Translations under genes and position numbers: made by a program | From: Anaerobacillus isosaccharinicus | GTDB taxonomy: Bacteria; Bacillota; Bacilli; Bacillales; Anaerobacillaceae | Length of the DNA: 64,000 nt | Assembly (NCBI RefSeq): GCF_001866075.3 | Contig: NZ_CP063356.1 | Coordinates: 5,012,164-5,076,163, forward strand | Direction: 5' to 3' | In this document: piece by piece, positions 1-8,155 of the stretch | Layout: each line of letters begins with the position of its first letter | How positions within the stretch are numbered: the first letter of the stretch is position 1 | Notes under the pieces: model-generated | Database searches by the model: none | Told to the model about the DNA's origin: nothing | Seen by the model: only the letters and a program-made list of their open reading frames with translations

Positions 1-128
1 CTAGCTACACCTTCATACCGCATATCCAGCAATTCTTTTCCTTCTTCAAAAAAAGGTTTTCCGCATGATTCGCAAATAACTGTGCCGTATGGATTTACAT
101 GTCCACACTCACATTTTACTTTTTCCAT
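1..128 (-). CDS. resB: ResB N-terminus (cytochrome c biogenesis), cut by window edge
   Basis: The frame starts at 128 and runs off the left edge, so only about 42 codons are visible. They encode a zinc-ribbon-like head (KCECGHVNP, then CESCGKP) followed by DMRYEG. This matches my recollection of the cytoplasmic N-terminus of Bacillus ResB, the membrane partner in system II haem attachment to c-type cytochromes. It lies 10 bp downstream of resA, with GAGGTG in the gap as Shine-Dalgarno, which is the resABC order. The membrane domains are outside the window, so the call rests on the head motif and position. Confidence 0.75.
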   Translation of the reverse strand, partial: MEKVKCECGHVNPYGTVICESCGKPFFEEGKELLDMRYEGVA

Positions 129-138
129 TTATGACACC

Positions 139-669
139 TCATTGTGGAGTTGGCAAGATTTTTTGAACATAGTTTTCTACCATTTGTTCTGTTAATCCGC
201 CAATTCTACGTTCAATGACAACTCCGTTTTCATCTATTAAAAAAGTAGCGGGTAGTTCTCTTACACCATAAACTTGACTGACTTGTAATCCGCGATCTAA
301 TAAAATCGGGAAGGTTAAGCCGTAACGCTGAACAAATCTCTCAATAGCCAAAGGAGCTTCGTCAAAGTTCACAGCAATAATTTCAATTCCTTGATCTTTA
401 TACTGTTGGTAACTATTTTCCATATATGGCATTTCATCACGACATGGTGGACAAACAGTAGCCCAAAAGTTTAAAAAGACGCCTTTTCCCTTTAAATCGG
501 CTAATTCAATTTCGTTTCCCTCTAAATCTGTTAACACAAAGTTAGGTGCCAAGTCCCCTACACTAACAATATCTTTTTGGTTTAAAAAGCTTGTATAAAA
601 TGTGTAACCTAAAGCTATAGTTATGCCAAGAAGTACGACGAGGCGGGTAATAAAACGACGGTTTTTCAT
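139..669 (-). CDS. resA: Thiol-disulfide oxidoreductase ResA
   Basis: This is an extracytoplasmic thioredoxin-like protein that reduces the haem-binding cysteines of apocytochrome c so that ResBC can attach haem. Residues 8-28 form an uncleaved membrane anchor. The thioredoxin fold follows, with the active site CPPC at C73-C76 in the family context FWATVCPPCRDEMP. The length (176 aa) is close to B. subtilis ResA. The start is preceded by GGGGGAGGAG. It is followed directly by resB, as in the resABC operon, and preceded by rluB, as in B. subtilis. Confidence 0.93.
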   Translation of the reverse strand: MKNRRFITRLVVLLGITIALGYTFYTSFLNQKDIVSVGDLAPNFVLTDLEGNEIELADLKGKGVFLNFWATVCPPCRDEMPYMENSYQQYKDQGIEIIAVNFDEAPLAIERFVQRYGLTFPILLDRGLQVSQVYGVRELPATFLIDENGVVIERRIGGLTEQMVENYVQKILPTPQ

Positions 670-744
670 GTTGGACCTCTCCTCCCCCTAAACTTTTATC
701 TCTCAACCTAATCTATATTAACACTATTCTAACGTTAGAAACAA

Positions 745-1476
745 TTAATTGTTCTTCTTTTTTTCTGCCATTTCACGTAACTGCTTTACCTCATGTGGTC
801 GTAGCTCTCTTGCTTCTCCAGTGTTTAAACCTTTTAACGTTAAAAACCCATACATTTCACGTTTAAGCTTTAAAACTGGGTGGCCAATTGCCTCAAACAT
901 GCGGCGAACTTGGCGATTTTTACCTTCATGAATTGAAATTTCAATAATTGAAGTTCCCGTTTTTGGATTACCAGACACAAATTTCACTCTAGCAGGAGCC
1001 GTTTTCCCATCTTCTAACATGATGCCTCTTTCAAGCAATTTTAGTTTTTCACGACTAGGAACACCTTGAACTTTTGCTACGTACATTTTTGTCACTTTAT
1101 ATTTAGGGTGCATGAGAATATTAGCGAACTCACCATCATTTGTTAGCAACAACAAGCCCGAAGTATCATAATCTAATCTCCCTACTGGAAACAGGCGAAA
1201 TTCATTACTAAAAAAGTCAGTTACTACTTTTCTCCCTTTATCATCACTTACACTAGAAATAACTCCTGTTGGTTTATACAATATATAATAAACAGGCTCT
1301 TCCCGGTCAATAGGGACCCGATCTACTTCTATTTTATCTTTTCTAGGTGTTACCTTAGTTCCTAACTCTGTAACAACCTCACCATTCACTGTTACTCTAC
1401 CTTCACTAATAAGCTCTTCTGCTTTCCTTCTTGATGCAACCCCTGCTTGAGCAATTACTTTTTGTAAACGTTCCAT
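745..1476 (-). CDS. rluB: 23S rRNA pseudouridine synthase RluB family
   Basis: The protein modifies a uridine in large-subunit rRNA. An N-terminal S4 RNA-binding domain (about 1-60, MERLQKVIAQAGVASRRKAE) precedes the RsuA/RluB catalytic domain. The GRLDYDTSGLLLLTNDG motif carries the catalytic Asp at about residue 102. A longer frame begins at 1494, but GAGGTGG sits just upstream of the ATG at 1476 and homologues start at MERLQKV, so the shorter form is preferred (243 aa). It lies between spmB and resA, as ypuL/rluB does in B. subtilis. A 287-bp gap with a repeat and a terminator separates it from spmB. Confidence 0.9.
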   Translation of the reverse strand: MERLQKVIAQAGVASRRKAEELISEGRVTVNGEVVTELGTKVTPRKDKIEVDRVPIDREEPVYYILYKPTGVISSVSDDKGRKVVTDFFSNEFRLFPVGRLDYDTSGLLLLTNDGEFANILMHPKYKVTKMYVAKVQGVPSREKLKLLERGIMLEDGKTAPARVKFVSGNPKTGTSIIEISIHEGKNRQVRRMFEAIGHPVLKLKREMYGFLTLKGLNTGEARELRPHEVKQLREMAEKKKNN

Positions 1477-1540
1477 ACCTTCCACCTCATACATATCTTA
1501 AAATTTTTTTATACCATTTTTCAAGGAAACTGACTTCCTT

Positions 1541-1635
1541 AATGTAAAATGTAAAATGTAGAATGTTTTGAAAGTGTTGCCTCGAAGCTTTCCTTTCATC
1601 TAATTCTACATTCTAAATTTTTCATTCTACATTTA
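1541..1635. repeat. Palindromic heptad repeat (TGTAGAA/TGTAAAA type), copy 1
   Basis: Several TGTAAAA/TGTAGAA heptads on the left (1541-1566) face inverted heptads (ATTCTACATTCTA and similar) on the right (1602-1635). They flank a centre, GTGTTGCCTCGAAGC. The same architecture and centre recur at 32819-32910, with partial versions elsewhere in the window. It fills much of the rluB-spmB gap and no gene is visible in it. Confidence 0.7.
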
Positions 1636-1709
1636 AAGCAGCATTACCTATTATAAGCAATACTACCATGTTTTTAACAACTTTATTTTTTATTGTCCCC
1701 ATTTTTCAC

Positions 1710-1741
1710 AAAAAAAAGAAAGACTTACGTATTGTAAGCCT
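1710..1741 (-). terminator. Intrinsic terminator after spmB
   Basis: Read leftward, GGCTTAC-loop-GTAAGTC forms a short stem, with one G-U pair, followed by TTTCTTTTTTTT. It lies 22 bp past the spmB stop, so it ends the dacB-spmA-spmB transcript. Confidence 0.75.
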
Positions 1742-1763
1742 TCAAATTGATCTAAATTAAATT

Positions 1764-2300
1764 TTACATGGAACCAAAAACAAGTGTTACGATTATAATG
1801 GAAGCAATAATACCAACTAAGTCAGCTAGTAAGCCTACTTTTAAAGCATCACCCATTTTTTTAATTCCTACTGCCCCAAAATAAACGGTTAAAACATAAA
1901 AAGTTGTATCTGTACTTCCTTGCATTGTTGACGCTAATCTACCAATAAATGAATCTGGTCCATACGTTGCAATCAAATCTGACGTCATTCCTAAAGCACC
2001 TGTCCCTGAAATAGGCCGAATAAATGCAAGAGGTACAATCTCAGTAGGGATACCAATTGCCTGCAATGCTGGTTTTAAGAGATTAATTAAGAAATCCATG
2101 GCTCCTGATGCACGGAAAACGGATATCGCAACTAACATTCCTACTAAGTAAGGGATGATCGAAATTGCCATACCAAATCCTTCTTTCGCACCTTCTACAA
2201 ATGTTTCATATGTAGGAACTTTCTTTGCGGTACCATATAATAATATAAAGACAATTAACAATGGTATAAGCCAGATCGAAATTAAACTAATCCATTCCAT
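1764..2300 (-). CDS. spmB: Spore maturation protein SpmB
   Basis: A multi-pass membrane protein needed, with SpmA, for full spore core dehydration. It has hydrophobic segments throughout, including a nucleoside-transporter-gate-like stretch (SIIPYLVGMLVAISVFRASGAM) and the family motif RPISGTGALGM. The length (178 aa) matches the family. Its ATG overlaps the spmA stop (TAATG), indicating translational coupling, and it is the last gene of the dacB-spmA-spmB operon. Confidence 0.93.
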   Translation of the reverse strand: MEWISLISIWLIPLLIVFILLYGTAKKVPTYETFVEGAKEGFGMAISIIPYLVGMLVAISVFRASGAMDFLINLLKPALQAIGIPTEIVPLAFIRPISGTGALGMTSDLIATYGPDSFIGRLASTMQGSTDTTFYVLTVYFGAVGIKKMGDALKVGLLADLVGIIASIIIVTLVFGSM

Positions 2301-2896
2301 TACAGATCCCTACCTTTTTTAAGACGGCGATAATAAAAGAAGCGATCTATCATAATCGCAGCGAATGTTGAACAGGCTGTTGCCATTAAAGTTGTCCCAA
2401 CAATTTCAGTAGGATTCACAGAGCCGTAGTTCATTCGAATGGAAATAACCGTCGTTGGGATTAATGTAATACTGGCTGTATTAATGGCAAGTAACGTAAT
2501 CATAGACCTGCTTGCTGAATCTTTATTACCATTTAGAACTTTCAGCTGTTCCATAGCTTTAATTCCCATTGGGGTAGCTGCATTTCCTAACCCGAATAAG
2601 TTAGCTGTCATGTTTGATAATATATATCCCATCGCTGGATGGTTGCTAGGTACCTCTGGAAAAATACGGGTTGCCATTGGTTTCATCAATTTAGCTAACC
2701 CTTCTAATAATCCAGAAGCTTGCGCAATTCGCATTAATCCTAACCAAAATACGAGAATACTAATTAAACCGATACAAATGGTTACTGCATCTTGTGCTCC
2801 TTTAAAAATAGCTTCATTTACTGCATCCATTTTTCCATTTATGGCTGCGAAAATAATGCCGATGATTAACATAGCCATCCATATAATATTAACCAT
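2300..2896 (-). CDS. spmA: Spore maturation protein SpmA
   Basis: A membrane protein of the gate-domain family (GLGNAATPMGIKAMEQL) that works with SpmB in spore dehydration and heat resistance. It has 198 aa with several membrane segments and a basic C-terminus (YYRRLKKGRD). The start overlaps the dacB end by 8 bp. AGGAG lies 9 bp before the ATG, inside dacB. Confidence 0.93.
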   Translation of the reverse strand: MVNIIWMAMLIIGIIFAAINGKMDAVNEAIFKGAQDAVTICIGLISILVFWLGLMRIAQASGLLEGLAKLMKPMATRIFPEVPSNHPAMGYILSNMTANLFGLGNAATPMGIKAMEQLKVLNGNKDSASRSMITLLAINTASITLIPTTVISIRMNYGSVNPTEIVGTTLMATACSTFAAIMIDRFFYYRRLKKGRDL

Positions 2897-4052
2897 CTTT
2901 ATTCACTCCTAAAGTAAGGAAAACTAACTCGATTAGTTTAGACCAGAAGCTCTTTTTTTCTTCTTGTAATTCACCGACAAATGAGAGTGGTACTTCACCA
3001 ATATTTGTTCCTTTAAGCTCGATCGTGATTTTTCCTACCGGATTAGGAGCACCCTTTTCTTGCCATTCAGTTCCTTTTGGCGGATTGTAAAGGGTTATTT
3101 TTTTGTTTACCAACTGTTTTTCTTCTGACGTAACTGGGTATTCAAACGAATAGTTTGCACTCACTTTATTTTTATAGAAATCGTCTTCCAAGTTTCCAAC
3201 AATACCTTTTTCAACAACTGGGAGCACTTCAAAGGTTTCAAAGCCCCAATTAAACATATTCATATGGTCTTGCCAATCACTGGGAGCGTTTAAAGTTACA
3301 GCGATTAAGTTTACGTTATCTTTTGTAGCTGTCGAAACTAATGTACGTTTTGCCCTTTTCGTATAACCTGTTTTCCCCCCTGTAGAATGTTTGTAAAGCT
3401 GAGTTAAAAGGCGATTTTTATTTTGCCAAATTCGATCCCAATTTTCTCCTTCTTGAGGGGCTCGGTAGCTTTTCGTTGCTGAGATAATTTTAAACTTCTC
3501 GTCTTTCATTGCATAACGAGTTAATAGGGCCATGTCATAAGCAGTAGAATAATGTTCTTCATGATCATCTAAGCCATGAGGGTTGTTAAATACGGATTTA
3601 TGCATCCCTAATTCTTTCGCTTTTTGATTCATCAAATAAACGAATCCATCTAAACTACCACCTACATGTTCAGCTATTGCTACAGCTGAATCGTTACCTG
3701 AACGGAGCATTAATCCATAGACAAGATCTTCAAGCTTTATTTTTTCTCCTAATCTTAAATATAGGGATGAACCTTCTGTTCCAAATGCATTGCTACTTAC
3801 AGTAACAATTTCATCCATTTTCCCCGATTCGATCGCTAAAATCGCAGTCATTATTTTCGTTATACTAGCAATTCGAAGTTGTTTATGTGCATCTTTCTCG
3901 TATAACACTCGTCCACTTTCTTGCTCTATTAAGATTGCAGCTTGGCCGGAAACGGAAAAGTTATATGCTCCTACGTTCGCTGTTGATATCGAAAATAGTA
4001 ATAAAACTACTATTAAAACCACATTTAATTTCACGAAAATTTTTTTCACCAT
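2889..4052 (-). CDS. dacB: D-alanyl-D-alanine carboxypeptidase DacB (sporulation PBP5*)
   Basis: A low-molecular-weight penicillin-binding protein that trims D-Ala from spore cortex peptidoglycan and so limits cross-linking. A signal peptide (about 1-29) precedes the S11 peptidase domain with S63-I-T-K66, S118-G-N120 and K227-T-G229. A C-terminal beta domain and tail follow. The 387-aa length fits. It heads dacB-spmA-spmB behind a sigma-E-like promoter, as expected for a mother-cell gene. It is a separate paralogue of dacF at 30160. Confidence 0.93.
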   Translation of the reverse strand: MVKKIFVKLNVVLIVVLLLFSISTANVGAYNFSVSGQAAILIEQESGRVLYEKDAHKQLRIASITKIMTAILAIESGKMDEIVTVSSNAFGTEGSSLYLRLGEKIKLEDLVYGLMLRSGNDSAVAIAEHVGGSLDGFVYLMNQKAKELGMHKSVFNNPHGLDDHEEHYSTAYDMALLTRYAMKDEKFKIISATKSYRAPQEGENWDRIWQNKNRLLTQLYKHSTGGKTGYTKRAKRTLVSTATKDNVNLIAVTLNAPSDWQDHMNMFNWGFETFEVLPVVEKGIVGNLEDDFYKNKVSANYSFEYPVTSEEKQLVNKKITLYNPPKGTEWQEKGAPNPVGKITIELKGTNIGEVPLSFVGELQEEKKSFWSKLIELVFLTLGVNKDG

Positions 4053-4086
4053 TTTCTATACCCCGTCCCTTTTCATGTTTTGTACA

Positions 4087-4114
4087 AGTGTATGCACAAA
4101 AATAACCGATATGA
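4087..4114 (-). promoter_or_regulatory. Sigma-E-type promoter of dacB-spmA-spmB
   Basis: On the minus strand, TCATATC (4114-4108), a 13-nt spacer and CATACACT (4094-4087) closely match the sigma-E consensus (KMATATT, 13-14 nt, CATACANT). It ends 35 bp before the dacB ATG. Sigma-E control of dacB is established in B. subtilis; its use here is inferred. Confidence 0.75.
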
Positions 4115-4140
4115 TTCGAGATTAGAATAAATGAAAAAGA

Positions 4141-4185
4141 AAAAAAGGTTAAAACCTGCCAATATGGCTCATTTCAACCTTTTTT
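4141..4185 (-). terminator. Intrinsic terminator after the DUF421 gene
   Basis: Leftward, AAAAAAGGTTGAAA pairs with TTTTAACCTTTTTT around a loop of about 17 nt, and more T-rich sequence follows. It starts 13 bp past the stop at 4198, so it closes the spoVA2mob-type operon. Confidence 0.8.
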
Positions 4186-4197
4186 ATGACCAAATTT

Positions 4198-5061
4198 CTA
4201 GTGAAGGTATTTTTGGACTCTCTTTAACGCCTCATCCATTTCAGTGGCACAGTTTACAAACATTTTTTTCGCTTGCTCGTTTTCTGTCTGTAAGGAGAAA
4301 ATTTCCAGATCCGCTTGTACTTTTTTCATCGATGCTAGTAACAGTGGTCGTTCTTTAGGCTCAGCGACTTTAATTTTATCATCAAACAAGTCAACTGTAA
4401 GTTCGCCAAAGCTATCCACTTGTCCAAGAAAAATGTTTTCTATAGCAAATCCTTGTTTATCCAATTCGCCTTCAAGCCAGGCACGACTTAGCCCAATGGT
4501 CGCTAATGCTTCATCCATCACTTTTCCGTCCATCACAACTGTTTGCGGCTCCTTAATTGGTGCTACAGGAATAAGCATATCTTTAGCAGTCAATGGCTGG
4601 TTTTCCTTCTTAAGTAATACGTTAATATCACCACTTGATTCAAGAACGGCAAATTCAACATCTGCTACTTTAAATACATTTTTTGCTCGTAATTGTTTAA
4701 GTAAATCATCAGTTGTATACCGTTCCTTCTTTAAATTATCTTCTAAAACTTTTCCATCCTTAATTACTGGGATTCCTTTCCCATGAATGAAATTGCGAAA
4801 AGAAATGCTTTTCATTGAAATATAGTTCGCCATTCCAACTATTGCAATCCAAGTAATTAATGCTGTAAGGGAGTATCCGATTGGAATTCCAATTTGAAAA
4901 GACCCAAACGCTAAAATAACACCTATGATCAGCATGGATGTTGCATCAAAATAAGAAAAATGAGCTATTGATTTTTTGATGAAAAGCTTTGATGTAATCA
5001 GTAGAATTATAAAGGCTACTACTGACCTAATGATTATTTCTACCCAACCTGGTATGTTCAT
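4198..5061 (-). CDS. DUF421 (YetF-like) membrane protein with DUF1657-like C-terminus
   Basis: The N-terminus (about 1-85) carries three hydrophobic segments. A soluble YetF/DUF421 domain (about 85-215) follows, with the family stretch FIHGKGIPVIKDGKVL. The last 50 or so residues (KVQADLEIFSLQTENEQAKKMF) closely resemble the free DUF1657 proteins encoded at 5095 and 7789, so the protein looks like a natural fusion. It is the last gene of the spoVA2mob-type operon, where YetF-like proteins are expected. The function is unknown; a forespore or spore-membrane location is inferred from context. Confidence 0.8.
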   Translation of the reverse strand: MNIPGWVEIIIRSVVAFIILLITSKLFIKKSIAHFSYFDATSMLIIGVILAFGSFQIGIPIGYSLTALITWIAIVGMANYISMKSISFRNFIHGKGIPVIKDGKVLEDNLKKERYTTDDLLKQLRAKNVFKVADVEFAVLESSGDINVLLKKENQPLTAKDMLIPVAPIKEPQTVVMDGKVMDEALATIGLSRAWLEGELDKQGFAIENIFLGQVDSFGELTVDLFDDKIKVAEPKERPLLLASMKKVQADLEIFSLQTENEQAKKMFVNCATEMDEALKRVQKYLH

Positions 5062-5094
5062 GAGTTCCTCCTTCCTATCGTTAAAAGAGGTTTT

Positions 5095-5301
5095 TTATAC
5101 TCCTTTATATTGCGGTTCTTCAAATTCTAATTCGCTTACTCTAGTTTCCATCTCTTGAACAACTTTGCGCGTTTTTAAACAAGTCTCATGAAAGGCTTGT
5201 CTTGCCTCTTCATCCTCAGTTTTTAACGCTAGACTATTTAAATTTGCTTCGATACTTTTTAAACTGGCTAAACATTGCTTAACTTGTGACCCGATTGTCA
5301 T
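5095..5301 (-). CDS. DUF1657 small protein
   Basis: A 68-aa protein, MTIGSQVKQCLASLKSIEA..., ending FEEPQYKGV. It is clearly paralogous to the 67-aa protein at 7789 (shared MT..QVKQ.LA.LKS start and EEPQYK end) and to the tail of the downstream DUF421 protein. It is predicted to be helical, with no membrane segment. It lies between spoVAEb and the DUF421 gene. DUF1657 genes occur in spoVA2mob operons, but their role is not known. Confidence 0.85.
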   Translation of the reverse strand: MTIGSQVKQCLASLKSIEANLNSLALKTEDEEARQAFHETCLKTRKVVQEMETRVSELEFEEPQYKGV

Positions 5302-5315
5302 ATCTCTTTCACTCC

Positions 5316-5666
5316 TTATCCCTTTGGCTTAAAAATAAGGGCTGCAATAAAACCAAAGATAATGGCTGCTGATATACCTGCACTAGTTACTTCGAATATC
5401 CCTGTAATAACACCTACAAGCCCATGGCGTTCAGCCTCTGCCATTGCACCATGAACGAGTGCATTACCGAATGAAGTAATTGGAATTGTTGCTCCAGCTC
5501 CAGCAAAATCGATCAATGGCTCATATAAGCCAAATCCATCTAGAACCGCACCACTAACAACTAATGTACTCATTGTATGTGCAGGTGTTAGCCTCATGAC
5601 ATCCATTAATAATTGTCCAATTAAACATATAATCCCACCTACAACAAAAGCCCAAAAGAAAATCAT
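5316..5666 (-). CDS. spoVAE: Stage V sporulation protein AEb, spoVA2mob-type copy
   Basis: A 116-aa integral membrane component of the SpoVA channel that moves Ca-dipicolinate in spores. It shares GGxICxIGQLxxD, the GAVLDGF segment, [25 protein letters not shown] and a KPKG end with the canonical copy at 24988. Its ATG overlaps the spoVAD stop (ATGA), so translation is coupled. Confidence 0.92.
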   Translation of the reverse strand: MIFFWAFVVGGIICLIGQLLMDVMRLTPAHTMSTLVVSGAVLDGFGLYEPLIDFAGAGATIPITSFGNALVHGAMAEAERHGLVGVITGIFEVTSAGISAAIIFGFIAALIFKPKG

Positions 5667-6679
5667 AATCCAACACCTCCCGCTTCAATCGATACGGCGT
5701 GGGCGATACAAGGAATGGTTTCTTTTTGTTGAAAGGATAATGGTGACAATAAGGCACCAGTTGCAACTACTAACATTCGCTTAATTTCACCTTTTCTCAT
5801 TCGATTTAGGAGATGACCATAGGTTACTCCAGCAGAACAACCGCAACCACTACCACCAGCTAAGATAGGTTGATCTTCTTTATAAATCAGTAAACCACAA
5901 TCCTGGAATTTTTCTTCGTTGACTGAAATGCTATGCTTCTTAAGTAAATCCAAGGCAATTTCACGACCAATCGTTCCTAAGTCACCAGTAAAAACATAGT
6001 CATAATAAGAAAGATCAATATTACGATCTTTTAAATGTGCTTCAATCGTATCAACTGCTGCTGGTGCCATCGCCCCCCCCATGTTAAATGGATCACTCAT
6101 TCCCATGTCAATGACTTTACCTAAAGTAGCCGATGTAACAACAGGGCCTTCTCCCTGGCTACTAACTATTGCTGCACCCGCTGCCGTTACTGTCCACTGG
6201 GCTGTTGGCGGCTTTTGACCTCCATATTCCGTTGGATAACGAAATTGCTTTTCCGTAGCCGCATTGTGACTTGCTGTACCTGCTAAAACAATATTCCCAA
6301 AGCCGCTGTCTACAATTAACGACGCTAGTGCTAATCCCTCCATTGAAGTTGAGCAAGCTCCAAATAGTCCTATGTAAGGTGCACTTAATGTTCTACTTGC
6401 AAAACTAGAAGGTGTAATTTGGTTTATTAAGTCTCCTGCCAATAAAAATTCAATATCCTCTTTTGTTAAACCAGCCTTTTCAACAGCTTTAGTACAAGCT
6501 TCTTCAAACATTACTCTTTGTGCTTTTTCATACGAATCCTGTCCTAGCCATAAATCACCATGGATCGTATCAAAATCATTAGGAATTTTCCCCTTCCCTT
6601 CAAAGGGTCCACATATTGTTCCTGTTGCTATTATTTTCGGTTTATTTTCAAAAAGCCAAGTTCGATGACCTAAGCGCAT
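5663..6679 (-). CDS. spoVAD: Stage V sporulation protein AD, spoVA2mob-type copy
   Basis: SpoVAD is a thiolase-fold protein that binds dipicolinic acid and sits on the spore inner membrane. Family signatures are [13 protein letters not shown], the [20 protein letters not shown] stretch, [10 protein letters not shown] and [15 protein letters not shown] longer frame starts at 6694, but the ATG at 6679 overlaps the spoVAC stop (TAATG), has GGGTGGGGTGG upstream and gives 338 aa, the usual length. A full canonical paralogue lies at 25391. Confidence 0.93.
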   Translation of the reverse strand: MRLGHRTWLFENKPKIIATGTICGPFEGKGKIPNDFDTIHGDLWLGQDSYEKAQRVMFEEACTKAVEKAGLTKEDIEFLLAGDLINQITPSSFASRTLSAPYIGLFGACSTSMEGLALASLIVDSGFGNIVLAGTASHNAATEKQFRYPTEYGGQKPPTAQWTVTAAGAAIVSSQGEGPVVTSATLGKVIDMGMSDPFNMGGAMAPAAVDTIEAHLKDRNIDLSYYDYVFTGDLGTIGREIALDLLKKHSISVNEEKFQDCGLLIYKEDQPILAGGSGCGCSAGVTYGHLLNRMRKGEIKRMLVVATGALLSPLSFQQKETIPCIAHAVSIEAGGVGL

Positions 6680-7158
6680 TATAGTCCACCCCACCCGACG
6701 AGAATAGTTTTAATTATCGCTATAACAAAAGCAGCAAACGTTCCGAAAACGATAACAGAACCTGCGAGTTTGAACATATTACCACCGACACCTAATACAT
6801 ACCCTTCAGAGCGATGCTCAATTGCAGCTGAGGCAATTGAATTAGCAAATCCAGTGACTGGTACAGCTGTTCCAGCTCCGGCAAATTGACCTAAACGGTC
6901 ATATACACCAAATCCTGTCAGCAATACTGCTACAAAAATCATCGTGGCAACCGTTGGATTTCCTGCAGTTCTTTCGTTAAATTCGAAAAAATGCACATAA
7001 AAAGTTTGGACAAATTGCCCTAGAAAACAAATGAAGCCACCTACTAAAAATGCCTTTAAGCAATTCTTCAAAACTGGACGTTTTATTTCACGTTTCTTTG
7101 CTAAAGTTTGATATTCTTGTTGAACTGGAGTTAAATTTTTCTTTTTTTGGTCAGACAT
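6679..7158 (-). CDS. spoVAC: Stage V sporulation protein AC, spoVA2mob-type copy
   Basis: A membrane component of the SpoVA channel; in B. subtilis SpoVAC behaves as a mechanosensitive channel. After a charged cytoplasmic head (1-35) come membrane segments with LKAFLVGGFICFLGQ, GVYDRLGQFAGAGT and GGNMFKLAGSVIVFG. A longer frame reaches 7215 and would overlap the lipoprotein gene. AAAGGGGTGGGAGA directly before the ATG at 7158 supports the shorter start (159 aa). Confidence 0.92.
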   Translation of the reverse strand: MSDQKKKNLTPVQQEYQTLAKKREIKRPVLKNCLKAFLVGGFICFLGQFVQTFYVHFFEFNERTAGNPTVATMIFVAVLLTGFGVYDRLGQFAGAGTAVPVTGFANSIASAAIEHRSEGYVLGVGGNMFKLAGSVIVFGTFAAFVIAIIKTILVGWGGL

Positions 7159-7181
7159 TCTCCCACCCCTTTCAAAATTAA

Positions 7182-7610
7182 TTAACCTTTCATGAAATCC
7201 TCTATTCTTTTCCATTGCTTTTCAAATTCTTTTCTTTTAATCTTATTGTTATTTATTTGTATTTCTAATTTTTCTAACTCAAGGAGCACTTTTTTATCCG
7301 TTGAGACATGGACTTTTGCATCTGGATAACGTTTTTTTATCTTGTCGTAGGCTTCTTTTCGAATTTCATCTAAAAAGAAGCGATCAAATTGTTTTACCTT
7401 TACTGCAACATATATATCCTCATCAAATGTCGCTCCTCTTACTGCAGTAACTTCATCCATTGACAGAACAATTTGTTTTGCTTCATCTGCCTTTGTTTGG
7501 TCCTCAACTTTATTTGAACCAATATATAATGGTTTAACTTCTCCTTGACCCATCATGTTACAGCCTGTTAAAAAAGAAATAATAAGGAAAAAGGCAAAAA
7601 GTTTCTTCAT
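7182..7610 (-). CDS. YhcN/YlaJ-family sporulation lipoprotein
   Basis: The protein begins MKKLFAFFLIISFLTGCNMM, a lipoprotein signal with the acylated Cys at about residue 17. The mature part (about 125 aa) has an alternating charged and helical pattern like YhcN/YlaJ spore lipoproteins, including a region on in vivo charge such as VLSMDEVTAVRGATFDEDIYVAV. It precedes spoVAC by 23 bp. YhcN/YlaJ-type genes are standard members of spoVA2mob operons. Confidence 0.8.
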   Translation of the reverse strand: MKKLFAFFLIISFLTGCNMMGQGEVKPLYIGSNKVEDQTKADEAKQIVLSMDEVTAVRGATFDEDIYVAVKVKQFDRFFLDEIRKEAYDKIKKRYPDAKVHVSTDKKVLLELEKLEIQINNNKIKRKEFEKQWKRIEDFMKG

Positions 7611-7742
7611 CTAATCATTCCATTCTTCAATAATTTTCAATTTCATTATGCTAGGTTTTTACAAAAAAATTATTTTATGTACGATTAAATAAGACTAGAG
7701 CAGTTGATAAAGTATTTAACCAAACTGAGCTTTCAATAAAGT

Positions 7743-7782
7743 AGAAAAACTTTGGCCCACGTTTAGCAAGCCAAGTTTTTCT
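7743..7782 (-). terminator. Hairpin between DUF1657 and lipoprotein genes
   Basis: AGAAAAACTTGGC and GCCAAAGTTTTTCT pair with one bulge around a 13-nt loop, just past the DUF1657 stop at 7789. The following sequence is only mildly T-rich, so this may attenuate rather than end transcription. Confidence 0.5.
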
Positions 7783-7788
7783 AATAAA

Positions 7789-7992
7789 CTAATTTTTATA
7801 TTGCGGTTCTTCCTGTTCAATTTCTTGAATTCTTGGTGTTAGAGTGTCTACGATCATTTGCGTTTGCTGTGCACAAGTTTGATACATTTGTTTCGCTTGT
7901 TGATTGTCTGTTTGCAGTGCGAAACCCTCAAAGCTTGCTTGTGCGCTTTTTAAACCTGCTAATGTTTGTTTAACTTGAGCTGCTACTGTCAT
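7789..7992 (-). CDS. DUF1657 small protein, first gene of the spoVA2mob-type operon
   Basis: A 67-aa protein, MTVAAQVKQTLAGLKSAQA..., ending EQEEPQYKN. It is glutamine-rich and helical with no signal or membrane segment. It is a paralogue of the protein at 5095. A good GGAGG precedes the ATG (TTGGAGGCGTTATTAG). It lies 178 bp upstream of the YhcN-like gene, separated by a hairpin, so it may be made in excess over the rest of the operon. I found no convincing sigma-G promoter upstream. Confidence 0.85.
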   Translation of the reverse strand: MTVAAQVKQTLAGLKSAQASFEGFALQTDNQQAKQMYQTCAQQTQMIVDTLTPRIQEIEQEEPQYKN

Positions 7993-8097
7993 CTAATAAC
8001 GCCTCCAATAAAAGTTTTTTAACCGTTAGTTCAAGTTTATTTTTGTTTTTTTTAGGAAAGTTATTCTGTTAAGATTTCCCTAAAAAAATTTAGCCTC

Positions 8098-8125
8098 TTT
8101 ACACTGAATTAGTCTTTGATATGAT
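8098..8125 (+). promoter_or_regulatory. Sigma-A-like promoter of the 178-aa gene
   Basis: TTTACA, a 16-nt spacer and TATGAT lie 31 bp before the ATG at 8156. Confidence 0.5.
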
Positions 8126-8155
8126 AAAGATAATTCAAAGATACTGGAGGAAGTC

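Noticed and set aside
7611-8155. Sigma-G promoter for the spoVA2mob-type operon
   Set aside because: Partial matches only (CATAATG upstream of the lipoprotein gene, GAATA upstream of the first DUF1657 gene), with no partner box at the right spacing.
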